This document shows, piece by piece, positions 12,812 to 27,311 of a DNA stretch of 64,000 nt (position 1 is its first letter; the number at the start of each line of letters is the position of its first letter). The notes under the pieces were generated by a model that was given only the letters and a program-made list of their open reading frames with translations, was not told the DNA's origin and searched no databases. The position numbers and the translations under genes are program-made. Origin of the DNA: Cordia subcordata (taxonomy: Eukaryota; Streptophyta; Magnoliopsida; Boraginales; Cordiaceae); NCBI GenBank assembly GCA_028554755.1, contig JAPTOF010000011.1, positions 5,546,501-5,610,500 on the forward strand. Reading direction: 5' to 3'.

Positions 12812-15800
12812 TTCTAAACCTAACTTAAAAGATATCGGGACGTTACGATAATGAAATATTTTCTCTCTACATTCCTCTTCCTCTAACAAAAATAGAGAGG
12901 AAAAATATAAAGAGATGGCAAACAATGGGCCTCTTAATTTTCAATTTCCTCGTCCAACAAAAGAAAATTATAAGAGTTGGTGTCTTACTGTCTTTGTATG
13001 AAAGCCATACTTGGCTCTCACGACACATGGAAAATTGTAGAGGAAGGATATGAGGTGCCTCATGATGAACAAGCTTTGGCTCAACATGAAAAAGATGCTT
13101 TGTCAAGGGTAAGAAGGATCAACATGCCCTCACTCTCATCCATCAATGGTTGGATGATACCATGTTCGAGAAGGCAACCGATGCAACCACCTCAAAGGAA
13201 GCTTGGGAGATCTTACAAAATTCCTTCCAAGGAATAGGCAAAGTAAAGAAGGTGAGGCTTCAAACTCTAAGAGGTGATTTTGAAGCATTAAAAATGAAAG
13301 AGTCTGAATCCATTTAGGATTATTGTTCAAGAGTGAAGGCTATTGTGAACCATTTGAGAAGATATGGAGATAAAGTAGAAGATGTTCGAGTAGTGGACAA
13401 GATCCTTCATTCTTTGACACCTAAATTTGATTATTTGGTGTGTGTCATTGAGGAGTCAAAAGATTTACTCCATTACCATTGAGCAATTGGAGGTTCTTTA
13501 CAAGCCCATGAAGACAAAATTAAGAGGAGACATGAAGAGCCACTAGAACATGCTCCCAAAGCCAAGGCTTCGTTGAAAGATGACGGAGAAGAAAAGAGCC
13601 AAAGAGGACGTGGACAAGGAAGAGGATGTAGTGGCAGTCATGGAAGAGGGAAAGGCAATGACAACAACTCCAACTCCAACTCCAACTATGAAGAGAGAAA
13701 ACAACAATCATTTAGAGACCGTGGTCATGGAAGAGGAAGGGCAAGAGGATGTGGTTACTATCAAGAGACAAATGAAAAGAAGTATGACAAATCACAAATT
13801 TAATGCTACAATTGTCATAAATTTGGCCATTACTCTTAGGAATGTCATAGTAATGTTGAAGAAAAGGCCAATTTTGTTGGCGACAAAAAAGGAGAAGAGA
13901 GAACTTTGTTGCTAGCACTCAAGAGGAAGAAAAGGATAACAATAGTTCATGGTACTTGAACAATGAAGCAAGCAATCACATGAGTGGGTACCAAGAGAAA
14001 TTTGTAGCACTCAATGAGAAGGTAAAAGGCAAAGTATCTTTTGCAGGTACTTCAAAAATCCAAATTGAAAGGATAGGTACAATTCTAATCTCTTCAAAAG
14101 ATGGCAGTCATGTCTTAATCAAAGATATTTATTATGTTCCTAAACTGACGAGTAACATCTTGAGTTTGGGCCAACTTCTTGAGAAGGGGTATAATATTCA
14201 AATGAAAAATATGCATCTTTGGCTTAGAGATTCAAATAATAATTTAATTGCTAAGTACAAATGTCAAGAAATAGATTATTTTCTTTGAATCTCAAAACCA
14301 TTGAAGCAAAGTGTTTGAAGGCTAATGTGCAAGATGAGTCATGGTGTTGGCACATGAGATTTAGACATTAAAATTTTGAAGCACTCAAATCCTTGGGAGG
14401 GAAGAAGATGGTGTATGGGGTACCTTTTATCAACCATCCCAATCAATTGTGTGAAGCTCGTCTTCTTAGCAAGCATGCTAGGAGGAGTTTTCTAAAGATG
14501 GCATCATCAAGAGCAACCAAGCCACTCCAACTTGTTCACACCGACATACGTGGACCCATCAATCCACCTTCATTCGGTAACAACAAATATTTTTTTCTCT
14601 TTATATATGACTATAGTAGGAAAACATAGGTTTATTTCTTCAAGCAAAAATCAAAAGCTTTTGTAGCATTTAAAAATTTCAAAGTTCTTGTGGAAAATAG
14701 AGAGTGGTTATGAAATAAAACCTCAAAGGTCCGATAGAGGAGGCGAATTCACATCTAAAGAATTTAATGAATTTTGTTAATCTCATGGAATTCGTGGTCC
14801 TTTAACGAGACCTAGATCACTACAACAGAATGGAGTAGCAGAAAGAAAAAATAGAACCATTCTTAATATAGCTAGATGCATGTTGAAAGCTAAAAGTATG
14901 CCCAAGGAATTTTGGGCTGAAGCTATTTCTTGTACAGTTTATTTGTCTAATCGCTCTCAAACAAAGTATGTGAAAGATCAAACTCCTTAAGAAGCATGGA
15001 GCAGAAGAAAGCCAAGTGTCATACATTTAAAAATCTTTGGCAGCATTGCCTATATTCATATGCCACAACAAGAGAGATCCAAACTTGATGATCAAAGTAT
15101 CAAGCATATTTTCATTGGCTATGACTCAAGTTCCAAAGGCTACATGTTGCAGAATCCAAGCAATGCCAAAGTGGTGGTAAGTCGAGATGTCGAATTTGAC
15201 AAAGAAACAACATGGAATTGGGAGACCCAAGAAGGAAAGATGTATGATTTTCTTCCCTATTTTGAAGATGAATAAGAGCAGGAAACCATGGCACCTATGC
15301 AAAATGCAATTCCACCTTCTTCACATACTTCTCCAATTCACGAAGAAAGTTCAAGTGAAAGGCCAAGAAGAATGAGAAGTTTAAGGGACATTTACAAAGA
15401 ATCCAAGGAGATAACTCTTGATCCTAATGATCTTTATTGTTTTTTTCGTGGATTGCGAACCATTAACTTTTGATGAAGCCATGAAAGACAAAAAATGGAG
15501 ACAAGCCATGGACGACGTGTTAGAGTTACCACCTCATCTAAAACCATAAGTTTGTAGAGAGGATATTGGTTTATTTATTTAGTGTGTTAATACGCCCCCT
15601 CACATGTAGCATAATCTGTTTAGAGCTTGCACATGGACAGTTTTAATGTTTTTAAATGGGTGGCGGTGAATTTTGAACCTGTGCCGTTTGGCTTCCAGGC
15701 TCTGATACCATGTTAGAGTTACCACCTCATCTAAAAGCTTAAGCTTATAAAGAGGATATTGGTTTATTTATTTAGTGTGTTAATACGAAGAGGTAAAAGC

Positions 15801-18800
15801 AACTGAGAAAAATAACACTTGGGAATTGACAACACTTCCCAAGGGTCATGAAGCCATTGAAGTCAAATCAATTTACAGGACAAAGAAGAATGCAAATGGA
15901 GAAGTAGAGAAACAAAAAGCAAGGCCTGTTGGTACAGGGACAAACAAAAACACATAGACACGAGATATCACTTCATTCGAGAAAGCATTGCCAAAAAGGA
16001 AGTGGAGCTCAAGTATGTGAAGACTAAAGATCAAGTTGCAGATATTCTTACGGAGCCCCATAAGTTAGAAGATTTTCAAAGATTGAGATCAAGACTTGGA
16101 GTTAGGAATTTTAGATTAAGGGGAAGCGTTGAAAATAATTAGAAATTCAAGTGTGGCTAGATTCATGAGTCTTTTGGTTTTCCTATGGCCAAGTTCATTG
16201 TGAAGGCATTTTATGATGCATTTAACTAGAAAGATTAGTGGGTCTCTTAGAGGGTTTCTTTGTGTTATGGCTAACTAACTAGGGAAGTCCAAAAGTCATA
16301 CTTTACATTCTGATTAGGAAGTTTAGAAGTCATTTTTACATTATGATTGTAACGTCAGGAGTCTTGTTTTTCACTTATAAATAGGCTTGTACTTTTGCAT
16401 TTCTAAGCAAGTTTGATGAAATATTTTCTCTCTACATTTCTCTTCCTCTAACACAAAATATTTCGAAGCATTTACTGTATTACAATTGTAATGTCCACAT
16501 CCATTAACAGTGGATCAAAAGGAAAAGAAACAACTCAAATGAGAAAGTGTTGCACAGAAGATTTAGTGGTTGCATATGCTATGACATAACCCAGGTTATT
16601 ATACAAGAAATTGGCAGGGAATTTCGGAAAAAAAATGAATCGCTCGACATGCAACATGTTCAAGGTGAAACACAAAGGCTTCTCAGTGTTTTGCAAACCT
16701 CAACAGCAGGTCAGCTGGCAATCACATATCTGCTTCAACCCAATCTGTATCTCACTTAATTACATATTTATTAATCACTTCTAGGAGAAGGAGGGGGCTG
16801 GGAGGGGTGATGAAAAAAAAGGAAAAAGAAAAAACAACTCGCGCACACACACATATCAAGTAAAGACTCTTCATTAGAGAAAATGGTAGTCTACCAAACC
16901 AATATGATGAATCTGCTAACATAATAAATAAATAAACTAATAGCTTATCTACAAGCTTAAGCTTCTAGATGATGTGATAACTCTAATATGGTATCAGAGC
17001 CTGGAAGCCAAACGGCACAGGTTCGACCCTTACCGCCACCTATTTAAAAAATATTAAATTGTTCACGTGCAAGCTTTAAACAAATTACAGTGCACGTGAG
17101 GGGGCGTGTTAACACAATAAATAAATAAACCAATATCCTCGCTACAAGCTTAAGCTTTTAGATGAGGTGGTAATTCTAACTTGGAATTAGAGCCTGGAAG
17201 CCAAATAGCACAAGTTCGATTCTTATCGCCACCCATTTAAAAAATGTTAAATTGTTCACGTGCAAACTCTAAACAAATTACATTGCACGTGAGGGGGCGT
17301 GTTAACACAATAAATAAATAAACCAACATCTTCTCTACAAGCTTAAACTTTTAGATGAGGTGGTAATTCTAACAAACAAAATTAAATTTGCGATTATATG
17401 AATTTCCCAAACAATAAGCTAAAAGTATCCCCAACAAAAAATGAGATTAGAAAACAGATAAGGCAAGACAAACGAAAATAGCCATAAACAAACACGTATT
17501 ATTCATATATAAGCTCTTCCAACCTGTGATGCAGTTCAATTGGATTAAAAAAGAAAAGGAACCCACAAGATAGCGTATAATAGATGGCTGACATTTTGCA
17601 AAAAATCTTTCCCTTCACAAGTTAGAAAACTGCAAATACTCTATTTGAACAAATGAATCTGACCTGGGAAGCCGAGGATCAGTCAAGCGCCTTTCTCGCA
17701 ACTCCTCCATTGGTAGAAGCTGCAGCATATTGGGTCCCAACCATCACAGGACAACAAAACAACTAAAATTGAGACATAAAACATGTAGGCATATTCTAAT
17801 TACCATTTCTGGAGGTGGCACATCAGGCATTTTTGCTTCCTGATGATCAAATCCTTCTTCTTCTTTCTGTATATTTATCCAAAATGTCATTACATGACAC
17901 TCTTCTACAACTTCCAATCAAGATAATCAGTGAAAAAAAGAAAAGAAAGAAATAGAGATGTGTCTCTCATATCATTCCACTTGATTCTCAGGTAAGAACA
18001 TGGCCTACTCTTATGGCTACACAATACTGTTGCATATTACTTCATGCCCAATGCAGCATAGCTTTCATCCATATTACTTCATGCCCAATGCAGCATAGCT
18101 TACATCCAGCTCATCTTTTTAAGAAGGAAATAGGGCACATTAAAATCTACAAATAACTAAGTACCTCCTTGACTCTTTTCTTTCCGTCCCCTATGGTAAC
18201 AATGTTTCTTGTAATACAGGATGTCCACACAAGTCTATCCATTGAAATATTAATACCCATATACAGTATGCCAACATCTTTCCATAAACAATGCATTGTG
18301 TTCTTAATGTCCTTATTGTGTGGGATGGTACCACTATGTCAAGTCCATGTCAACATACAGAATGACTACGTATGATCAAGATAACGCATATATGACATTC
18401 ATTATCCTTCTGAAGCATCAAAGAGAATGAAATTTGACTCATAACTATCAGAAGGGCAGGCCCAATTATATGACCATTGATAACATTACCTGAAATGAAG
18501 CAATTAATGTGAATACCACATTTCCTTTCTGTATTGCCTCTACCCTGCGGGTAGCAAAACTACTCCCATCACGGACTCGGTGGATTTGATATATGATTGG
18601 CACTGCATTCATAAGTACATCTTAGATTTATATTATCCTTCAAGACTGCTAAGAAAAAGAATATAAAGAGAAAAGGCTTAACAAGGTTGTTATTATGAAT
18701 AAAAAAACAAAACTAAGATATCAGAAGACGAAAAAGAATTTGAAAACAGTCCATTCATCCTCAAAACTGCAAGTATTGACACCAAATATATAAAATTAAG

Positions 18801-21800
18801 TCATAGTTTCTTAATAACTTTTTCAATTTTGTTTAGAAGTGCTGGAGTATGAAGCTAGATTTTGTGTGCTTGTTTAGTTAAACTAGTTTAAATGATGTAC
18901 TACCCCTACACCTAATCAAATATTTATTTACAGATGGAAAAGAAATGAAGTTGATCTCTCTCCTCAATGTATTATGTTACAGGACAAGATTATGCAGTTT
19001 TTTGTTCAATACAACAGTAGATAGTTTCTGCAAAACTGTTAGGATCATTATTCACAATTCAAGCACCTTTAAAGACAATACTAAAAGTGTAATCCTAAAG
19101 TCAAAGTATAAAGACAGGAAAGATAGATTGGGCTTGAGCAATTTTTACGTGAGAACTGGATATTGACAACAAAATTAGTTCCCAGTCTGGATGTGTGCTG
19201 AAACAAGAAAGCAGTTATCAACAAATTCATGAACCCAATCCACGGCGATCTCCTAGCATAGAGTAACATTCTGCTTCAATTAGTAATTAGGAGTCCAAAC
19301 AATCCCCCAAATGCTAAAAGCAAGAGAAGAAAGCATAGAAGCATGCTAAAGAAACACCCATCATCAGCCTCAAATGACCACAAGAGAAACGTCAAACCGG
19401 ATTTTTCCAAAGCACCAAGACTAGGAAAGACTTAAAGAACCAGTGAATTAATTTTCTTATCAGAGCTCAGTTTTGGTTCACAGATTAGGAAAAACTAGAG
19501 CAAGCTGAACCTTTATTCTATATATTACTATGCTATCTTATCACCTGTGCTTTTTTGAAGTCTTTCCATTGAGGTAAATCTGAACCCTTTTGAAGTCTTC
19601 CGTTGAGGTACATCTGTAATCTTTTGAAGTGTTTCATTAAGATTGAGGCACGTCTCCCATCCCCACTCTCTCCCTCACTCCGTCCCTACCCCCCAAAAAA
19701 ACAAAAACACTTTCCTTATCTCAGACACACATGAACAAGACTCAAGCACTCAGGCTCCCTCAAAAAACTCAAGAAGAGATACCAGATGTTAGAGTATAGG
19801 AGAACAGTGTGTTAATAGCCAGCAGTAATAGCTGTGACCAATAGCATGTGCTAGTGTTATGTTAGTTATAGAGTTAGTGACAGCTCAGCAGTCTGTTATA
19901 ACTAACTCTAGAAGGTTCTAGAGTGTAGAAAGCATACTCTGTAAATACCTGTATCATATACATAACAGAATCAATGAATAACAAATTATTCTCTTAAATG
20001 CTGTCTATTTCTTCTTTAACATGGTATCCAGAGCCATCTAAGATCTGAAAGATTTTTTTTTTTTCGAGCTTCAAGCTAAGCTTCCATGGCTGCCTAGCTC
20101 TTTTCTTCATCCAAATTCATCAGAATTCATCTATTTCAAGTTCCGACTGCTTTTTCTTTGCTTGAATAGCAATCCTCCATCATTTCTTCAACAAATATTC
20201 GTCATCTCTTCAGTTTGTACCTTGGGTTTTCCTCTCCTGCAAATCTCTACTCCAGCTTCAGTTCAACTCTCCCAACTGAGAAAATTCATCAGCTTGCATT
20301 ATTTAATAGTGCGATTCATCTAATCGAATCAAATTTGCAATCTCCACCTCAAATTTTCAACTTCTCCATACTTCTCACTTTCGGCAAAACCCTAGAATTA
20401 TGGCACCTTCAGATGAATCACTGCCTTCAGGATTGAAACAACTTCTGCAGCACTTTCAAGCATTTGTTACAATCAAGCTGGATGATCAGAATTATCTGTT
20501 CTGGAAGACTCAATTTCAATCTCTTCTCAGAGCTTCTGGACTTCTCAATCATGTCCTAGGACATGTGCCATGTTCAGATCCACTCTTGAGGCATGCTTTA
20601 ACACCAGTAGCAGAGGCAGAGGACAAAGGAATCAAGGTAGGGTGCGACTTCATCTCAACCAGCTCAAACTACTCAAACTCCTGTCCCACATACTCTCAAA
20701 ATCATCCATTATATATGTGGTAAACCAAACCACAATGCATTATAGCGTTGGCACGGGTTTGATGGTGAAAACTACAACTATGTTAAACCTGAACAAACAG
20801 CCTACACTGCTCAAATACAACAGGCTACACATCCTCTACTGCAGCAGGCACATCTCACTCTCCTTGGAATCTAGATACAGGGGCTACTAGTTATGTTACA
20901 CATGACATCACTCAGGTTCAGAATCTTAGCCTTATATGGACACAGCTTCAGTCACTATGGGCAATGGAGCTACAATTCCAATTCAGAATACTGGTTCTGG
21001 TATTCTCTCAACTAAAACTGCTAAATTGCTTCTTTCTCACCTACTTTATGTGCCTTCATTGCCCTCCAATCTTTTATCTGTTCATCAATTAACCAAGGAT
21101 AATGACTGTACTGCTATTTTCAATGCTAAGGAGGTCATCATCCTGGACAACAAATCCAGTGTGGTAGTGTTCCAGGGCTCCTGTAAGCAAGGACTTTACC
21201 CAATCCCTTCAAATTTTTCTACACGCAATACTGCAACTCCTCTCAATTCTGCTGCTCTTCATTGTGTTTGCACTGATTCTGAAGCCCCTGAAGACAGGAC
21301 CTGGCATCTTAGATTAGGCCGTCCATCTCAACATGTTTCCAGTATCATTTCTTCTGGTATACATAGGCAGTAGAACTACTTTACAGAGCATCGTAACGAT
21401 TGTGCTGTAACTAAATCTCATAAGCTTCCGCTTTCTGTTTCTACTACTCAAACTTCTAACTTTTTGATTTGATTCACTCAGATGTATGGGGTCCCTCCCT
21501 AGTTGAATCATGTATGAAATACAAATATTATGTTGTTTTTATGGATGATTTCACTAGATTTGTGTGGATATATCCTCTGAATCACAAAAGTCACACCTAT
21601 GATGTATTTGTCAGTTTTCATGCCATGATTACAACTCAATTTCAAGCCCAAATCAAAATATTTAAGTCTGATAATGGTGGGGCATATGTCAACCACAAAT
21701 TTTAGATCTATTTTCAGAACTTAGGAATTTTACAACACACTTCTTGCCCTCATACACTTGAGCAAACTGGCAAAATTGAAAGAAAGTATCAACATCTAAT

Positions 21801-24800
21801 TCAAACCACTCTTGCTCTTCTAAACCATAGTCATATGCCAACCCAATATTGGATGAAAGCTCTTGCTACAGCTAATCATCTCATTAACAAGTTACCTACA
21901 CCCACTCTACAAAATAAATCCCCATTTGAGCTTCTCTATGGCATTATCCCTGACTACAGTGCTCTAAGGGTGTTTGATTGCCTATGTTTCCCATGGCTTA
22001 GGCCATATACATCACACAAACTAGAAAATGGGTCAAAACCATGTGTTTTCTTAGGCCACTCCTCCACTACAAAAGGCTACAAATGTCTAGATTTGGATAC
22101 AAACAAAGTGTATATGTCCGAGCATGTAAAATTTGTGGAACAAACAGTTCCCTTTGCTGCTAAAACACATACCCCTCCAAACATATCTCTGGACAAACTA
22201 TTATCTCATTTACCTTCATGCCAGTCCTGTCCACACTTCTATACATCACAAAATCCTCAACCTTTGTTTGCACCACACTTTAATTCAACAAATCCTGATA
22301 CTCTAGTCTCTTCAAGTCAGAGTCCTATCCTTATCAGACAAGCTCTGCAGGTCCAAGTCCCAATTCTCCCTCTACACAACAAAACTCCAATCAGAGTCCC
22401 ATCAATTCCCCTTCAAATACCTCTTAGAATAAAACCTCTAGTATGACTGGATCATCTTCATCCTCTAGCAATTCACATCATGGACCTGTAAATACTCATC
22501 CTATGCTTACTAGATCAAAAACAGGTTCTCTACCTTCTCCATTATATCCATTACACTCCCTAGCTCTTATGCCTACAGAGATTGAGCCTGCCACATATAA
22601 AGAGGCCTCAAAATACTCCTGTTGGTAGAAAGCCATGTGTTGAAAGAAATAAGGCATTAGAATTGAAGAGAATGACTTAATACATATTGTGTATTTGGCC
22701 CTATTTATAATATACAAAGTTTCCTATTTTTCCGTTTACCATAATAGAGAATTACCATAACTCTATTACCATAAATCAATTGCCATAACTCTATTACCAT
22801 AATTCTATTACCATATTTCTACTACTAACACTCCCTCTCAAGTTGGAGCATAAATATCATGCATGCCTTACTTGTTACAAATGTACTCTACACGAGGACC
22901 CCTTAAGAATTTAGTAAAGAGATTTGCTAACTGATCATTTGAATTGACATGTGACGTAACAATCTCCTTAGCTAATACTTTACTCCTTACAAAGTGACAA
23001 TCGACTTCAATGTGCTTGGTCCTTTCATGGAAGACGGGATTGGTTGCAATATGCATTGCTGCTTGGTTATCACATATTAACTTCATAGACTGAGAGCAAT
23101 CTTCCCTAAGTTCCTTCAACAAATGTTTCATCCAAATTAACTCACACACCGTTAATGTCATATCTCTATATTCAGATTCTGTACTTGAGCGGGCTACGAC
23201 TGATTGTTTCTTACTTTTCCAAGAGATGAGATTTCTGCCAATGAACACACAATAGCCAAAGGTGGACCGCCTATCATCCGGACATCCTGCCCAATCGGCG
23301 TCAAAATAGCCAACAATGCTCATACCTCCTCCTTTCTTTTTATATAATAGCCCTCTCCCAAGAGCACTCTTAATGTACTGCAGGATACGAATGACAGCAT
23401 CCCAATGACTTTTCTGTGGCGAATTCAAGAATTGACTAACCACACTCACTGCAAAGGAAATATCTGGGCGAGTTACATAAAGATAATTGAGCTTGCCTAC
23501 CAACCTTCTGTATCTTCCTGGAACTTTGAATGGTTCCCCCTCATCTCGTAGAAGTTTGACATTTGGGTCCATTGGTGACTCACAAGGTTTGCAGCCAAGC
23601 ATTCCTGCTTCTGTCAACATATCAAGCGCATATTTATGCTGAGAAATAAAAATAACTTGATCTGAATAGGCAACTTCAATTCCAAGAAAGTAGTGCAATG
23701 ATCCCAAGTCTTCTGTCAACATATCAAGCGCATGCTGAGAAATAAAAATAACTTGATCTGAATAGGCAACTTCAATTCCAAAAAAGTAGTGCAATGATCC
23801 CAAGTCTTTTATTTGAAAGTGCTAATGTAAATATGCCGTCAAGTCACATATACCTGTAAGATCATCGCCTGTTATGATAATATCGTCAACATAAACAATT
23901 AGTAACAAACGTTTCCCAGCGAAGGTGTGTCGATAAAAAACCAAATGATCGACCCTACATCTTGATAATCCAAACTTGATTACCACCTCACTGAATCGGC
24001 CAAACCATGCTTGAGGTGATTGTTTAAGACTATACAATGATTTCTTCAATTGACATACCTTACCAGACTCCCCCTGAGCAACAAACCCTGGTGGTTGCTC
24101 CATGTATACTTCTTCTTCAAGTGAACCATTAAGGAAAGCATTTTTAATGTCAAGTTGATGAAGTGGCCAGTCAAACATAGCTACAAGAGCAAGAACAATA
24201 CGAACCGAAGGCATCTTAGCAATAGTTGAAAACGGATCATCATAATCAACACCATAAACCTTGTGTGTATTCTTTTGCGACCAAGCGAGCCTTCAAGCGA
24301 TCCACAATTCCATCAGGAGAACACTTTACAGTATAGATCCAACGACAACCAACAACGGTCTTCCCAAGAGGTAGATCTACCAAATCCCATGTATCATTAG
24401 TTTGTAAAGCCGACATCTCTTCCACCATTGCAGCATGCCAACTTGGATGACCAAGCGCCTCTGTTACATTAGACGGGACAGACACGAACGAAAAGGAAGC
24501 AACAAACGACCAATACGAGGGTGACAGAGAATAATAAGAAACGAAATTAGATATCAGATGTTTAGTAGTACAAGAGCGAATACCTTTACGAAGTGCAATT
24601 GGAACATTCAAGTCGGAGGGCGGAGGAGGCAAAGGATCCAGAGAGGGCAAAGCCGGTGGCACAGGAGCAGCAACAGGTGGGCGATTACATCAATGATAAA
24701 TCTTGAGGTCCAGACGATCCAAGCGTAACAGGGCAGGATCGGGGGATGGTGGTGTAGGTGAAGGCGGGACATTCAACGGAGCACTAAAGAGGGGCACAGG

Positions 24801-27279
24801 AAGTGGAAGATCATCAACTACTGATGTAGAGGAATAGGACGTAGAAGAAAAGAAGGGTTGAGACTCAAAAAACGTGACATCAGCACAAAAAAAGAACTTA
24901 TTCAACTCAGGAGAGTAGCAAGGGTGTAGCCTTTTTGATGACGAGCATACCCAAGGAAAACACACTTGATGGCACGTGGACCCAAGTTATCAAACCCAAG
25001 AGCCAAGATATGAACAAAACAAACACACCCAAATACCTTAGGTGGTAATAAATAAATAGACTGATGGGGAAAAAGAATAGAAAACGGTATGTGGTTTTGA
25101 AAAACAAAGTAAGGCATGCGATTGATGAGATAACATGCAGTGAGAACAGCATCGTCCCAAAAACAAAAAGGAACATTCATATGAATAAGAAGGGTACGAG
25201 CAGTCTCAATTAGGTGCCTATTCTTACGCTTAGCAACCCCATTTTGCTAAGGGGTGTAAGCGCAAGAAGATTGATGTATAATGCCACTATTTTGAAGAAA
25301 AGAAGAAAAAGACGTAGAAAAATACTCTTTGGCATTATCACTTCTCAAAATACAAATAGATGTATTAAACTAATTTTTCACTTTAGCGCAAAAGAGAGAA
25401 CATAGAAAATAACTCAGAACGATCTTTCATTAAATATAACCAAGTATCAGAATGAACTAATTCAAATAGCGCATTAGCCTACTTATTGACACGATTAACA
25501 AAAGATGTGCGACTATGTTTACCTAACTGACAAGACTCGCAGTTAATATCCCTAACACTACCCAAACTAGGAACCATGTGCTTAAGACTTGAAAGATTGA
25601 GAAGACCAAGACGGTTATGAATGACTTCAAGGGTGTAAACGGTTGTAAAAGCTATAGAAGAATCAGTATCAAGGTAGTAAAGGCCACCAGATTCATGACC
25701 TGTGCCAATCCGCTCGCGTGTTCTCTGATCCTGAATAACCACAGAATTAGACGTAAAAGTGACAGAACAATCAAACGATTTTGTTAACTGACTGATAGAC
25801 AATAAATTGCAAGGGAAATCAGGAAGGTACAAAACGGAAGAAAGGGAGATAGAGGATGTGGGAGACGACGAACCAATACCAGACACAGTAGCGGAAGAAC
25901 CATTTGCAAGTCTGACCGGGGAGATAGACTTAGGGGGTTGAACAGAAGAGAGAAGAGAACGATTACCGCTCATATGGTCTGAAGTACCAGAGTCTAAAAT
26001 CCACTTACCAGCGCTGGATGAGGACTGGGAAAGATAAGCAAATGTACTAGGGGAAACATGTGCAAACGAAGCAGTGGAAGGTTGGGCAGCTTGCTGCAAA
26101 GCTTGCAACTGAAGATAATGCTTGTACTCTGCTTTAGACAAGGTAAAAGTGGGATAACTGGAGTTGGTCTGTTGTAGTGGCGAAGCTGTCGGAGTTGATT
26201 CTTAATTGTTGACATGGGCGGCATTAGCACTGTTAGAGAGTCGACCGTGTAGATCCCAGCATTTGTTCTTAGTATGTCCCAACTTGTTACAATAGGTGCA
26301 TTGTGGTTGAGAAGCATTACCGGATTGCCCTCCTTCACAATTACCACCACGACCACGACCACGACCACGACCACAACCACAACCACGACCACGACCACGA
26401 CCACGACCACCATGGGAAGCATTATCTTGATGTCCACCAGGCTAAGGTTGGACAAGCAAAGCGGATTGGTTTGACGGATTTTGGACATGATTCCCAATAG
26501 ATGCACGATCAAGGCGTGAATAAACTTCAGACATTGACAATAGCTCTAGTCCCGAAAGAATCTGAGATCGAACAGACTTGTACTGAGGAGGAAGGCCACA
26601 AAGCATAAGCACAACAAAGTATTGTTCGCATTGTTTTCGTGCAACATCAGTATCAGTAGGGAAGATATCATTGCACTCAGACATGGCACGTCGAAATCGA
26701 CCAAAATAAACTTGAAGACCACGATCATCCAACTGAATGCGGAGGAGATCATTGACGACATCATAGATACGACTAACATTGCTGGTATACATCTCTTTCG
26801 CCAAAGTCCATTTAGCCTTACAAGAAAGACACTCACCAAATATATCATGCAATTCAGGTTCAATGGATTGCAATAATAAACTGGTAAGTTGTGCATCAAC
26901 ACGCCCCCAAATCCGTTTATTGGTAGCAGACAAAATAGCTGGAACATCGTTAGTTAAATGGTCTTCCAAGTCTTGCTCTCGAAACCATAACGTAACGGCA
27001 GAACACCAACGAAAGTAATTTCGACCAGTGAGTTTGGTCGTAGTAATAGTGGGGGTGCCGTTGAATGTGGGTATGACAACTGAGGTAACAGACTCAGTAA
27101 CGGTAATAGAAGTACTAGTAGTGCCGTTGGAGGAATCCATACTAGTCATCAACACTCAATCAATATAAAGGGGAAAGGCAAGAGGACCAATTAATAAAGT
27201 ATAGAAAAAAAAGGGAACAACCACATTAACAACCTATCATAACATCTTTCCTGTTGGGGTGTTACTCCTCTATTCCCCC

Positions 27280-27311
<32 letters not shown>

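Larger units (their letters stand above)
10892..16453 (+). mobile_element. Internally deleted Ty1/copia retrotransposon in intron 11
   Basis: The LTR sequence lies at 10892-11169 plus 12848-12888 (split by a later insertion) and again at 16130-16453. The host string CAAAATAT occurs immediately outside both ends (10884-10891 and 16454-16461). The interior keeps gag, zinc-knuckle, protease-region and integrase remnants, then jumps to the very end of pol. A minus-strand TRIM sits at 15518-15785. It lies opposite to the host gene, so it must be spliced out with intron 11. Confidence 0.9.

Noticed and set aside
26274..26512. Frames reading poly-Thr, His-Asp and poly-Val
   Set aside because: They are other-frame readings of the (GACCAC)n tract that encodes the RG-rich part of the antisense copia gag.
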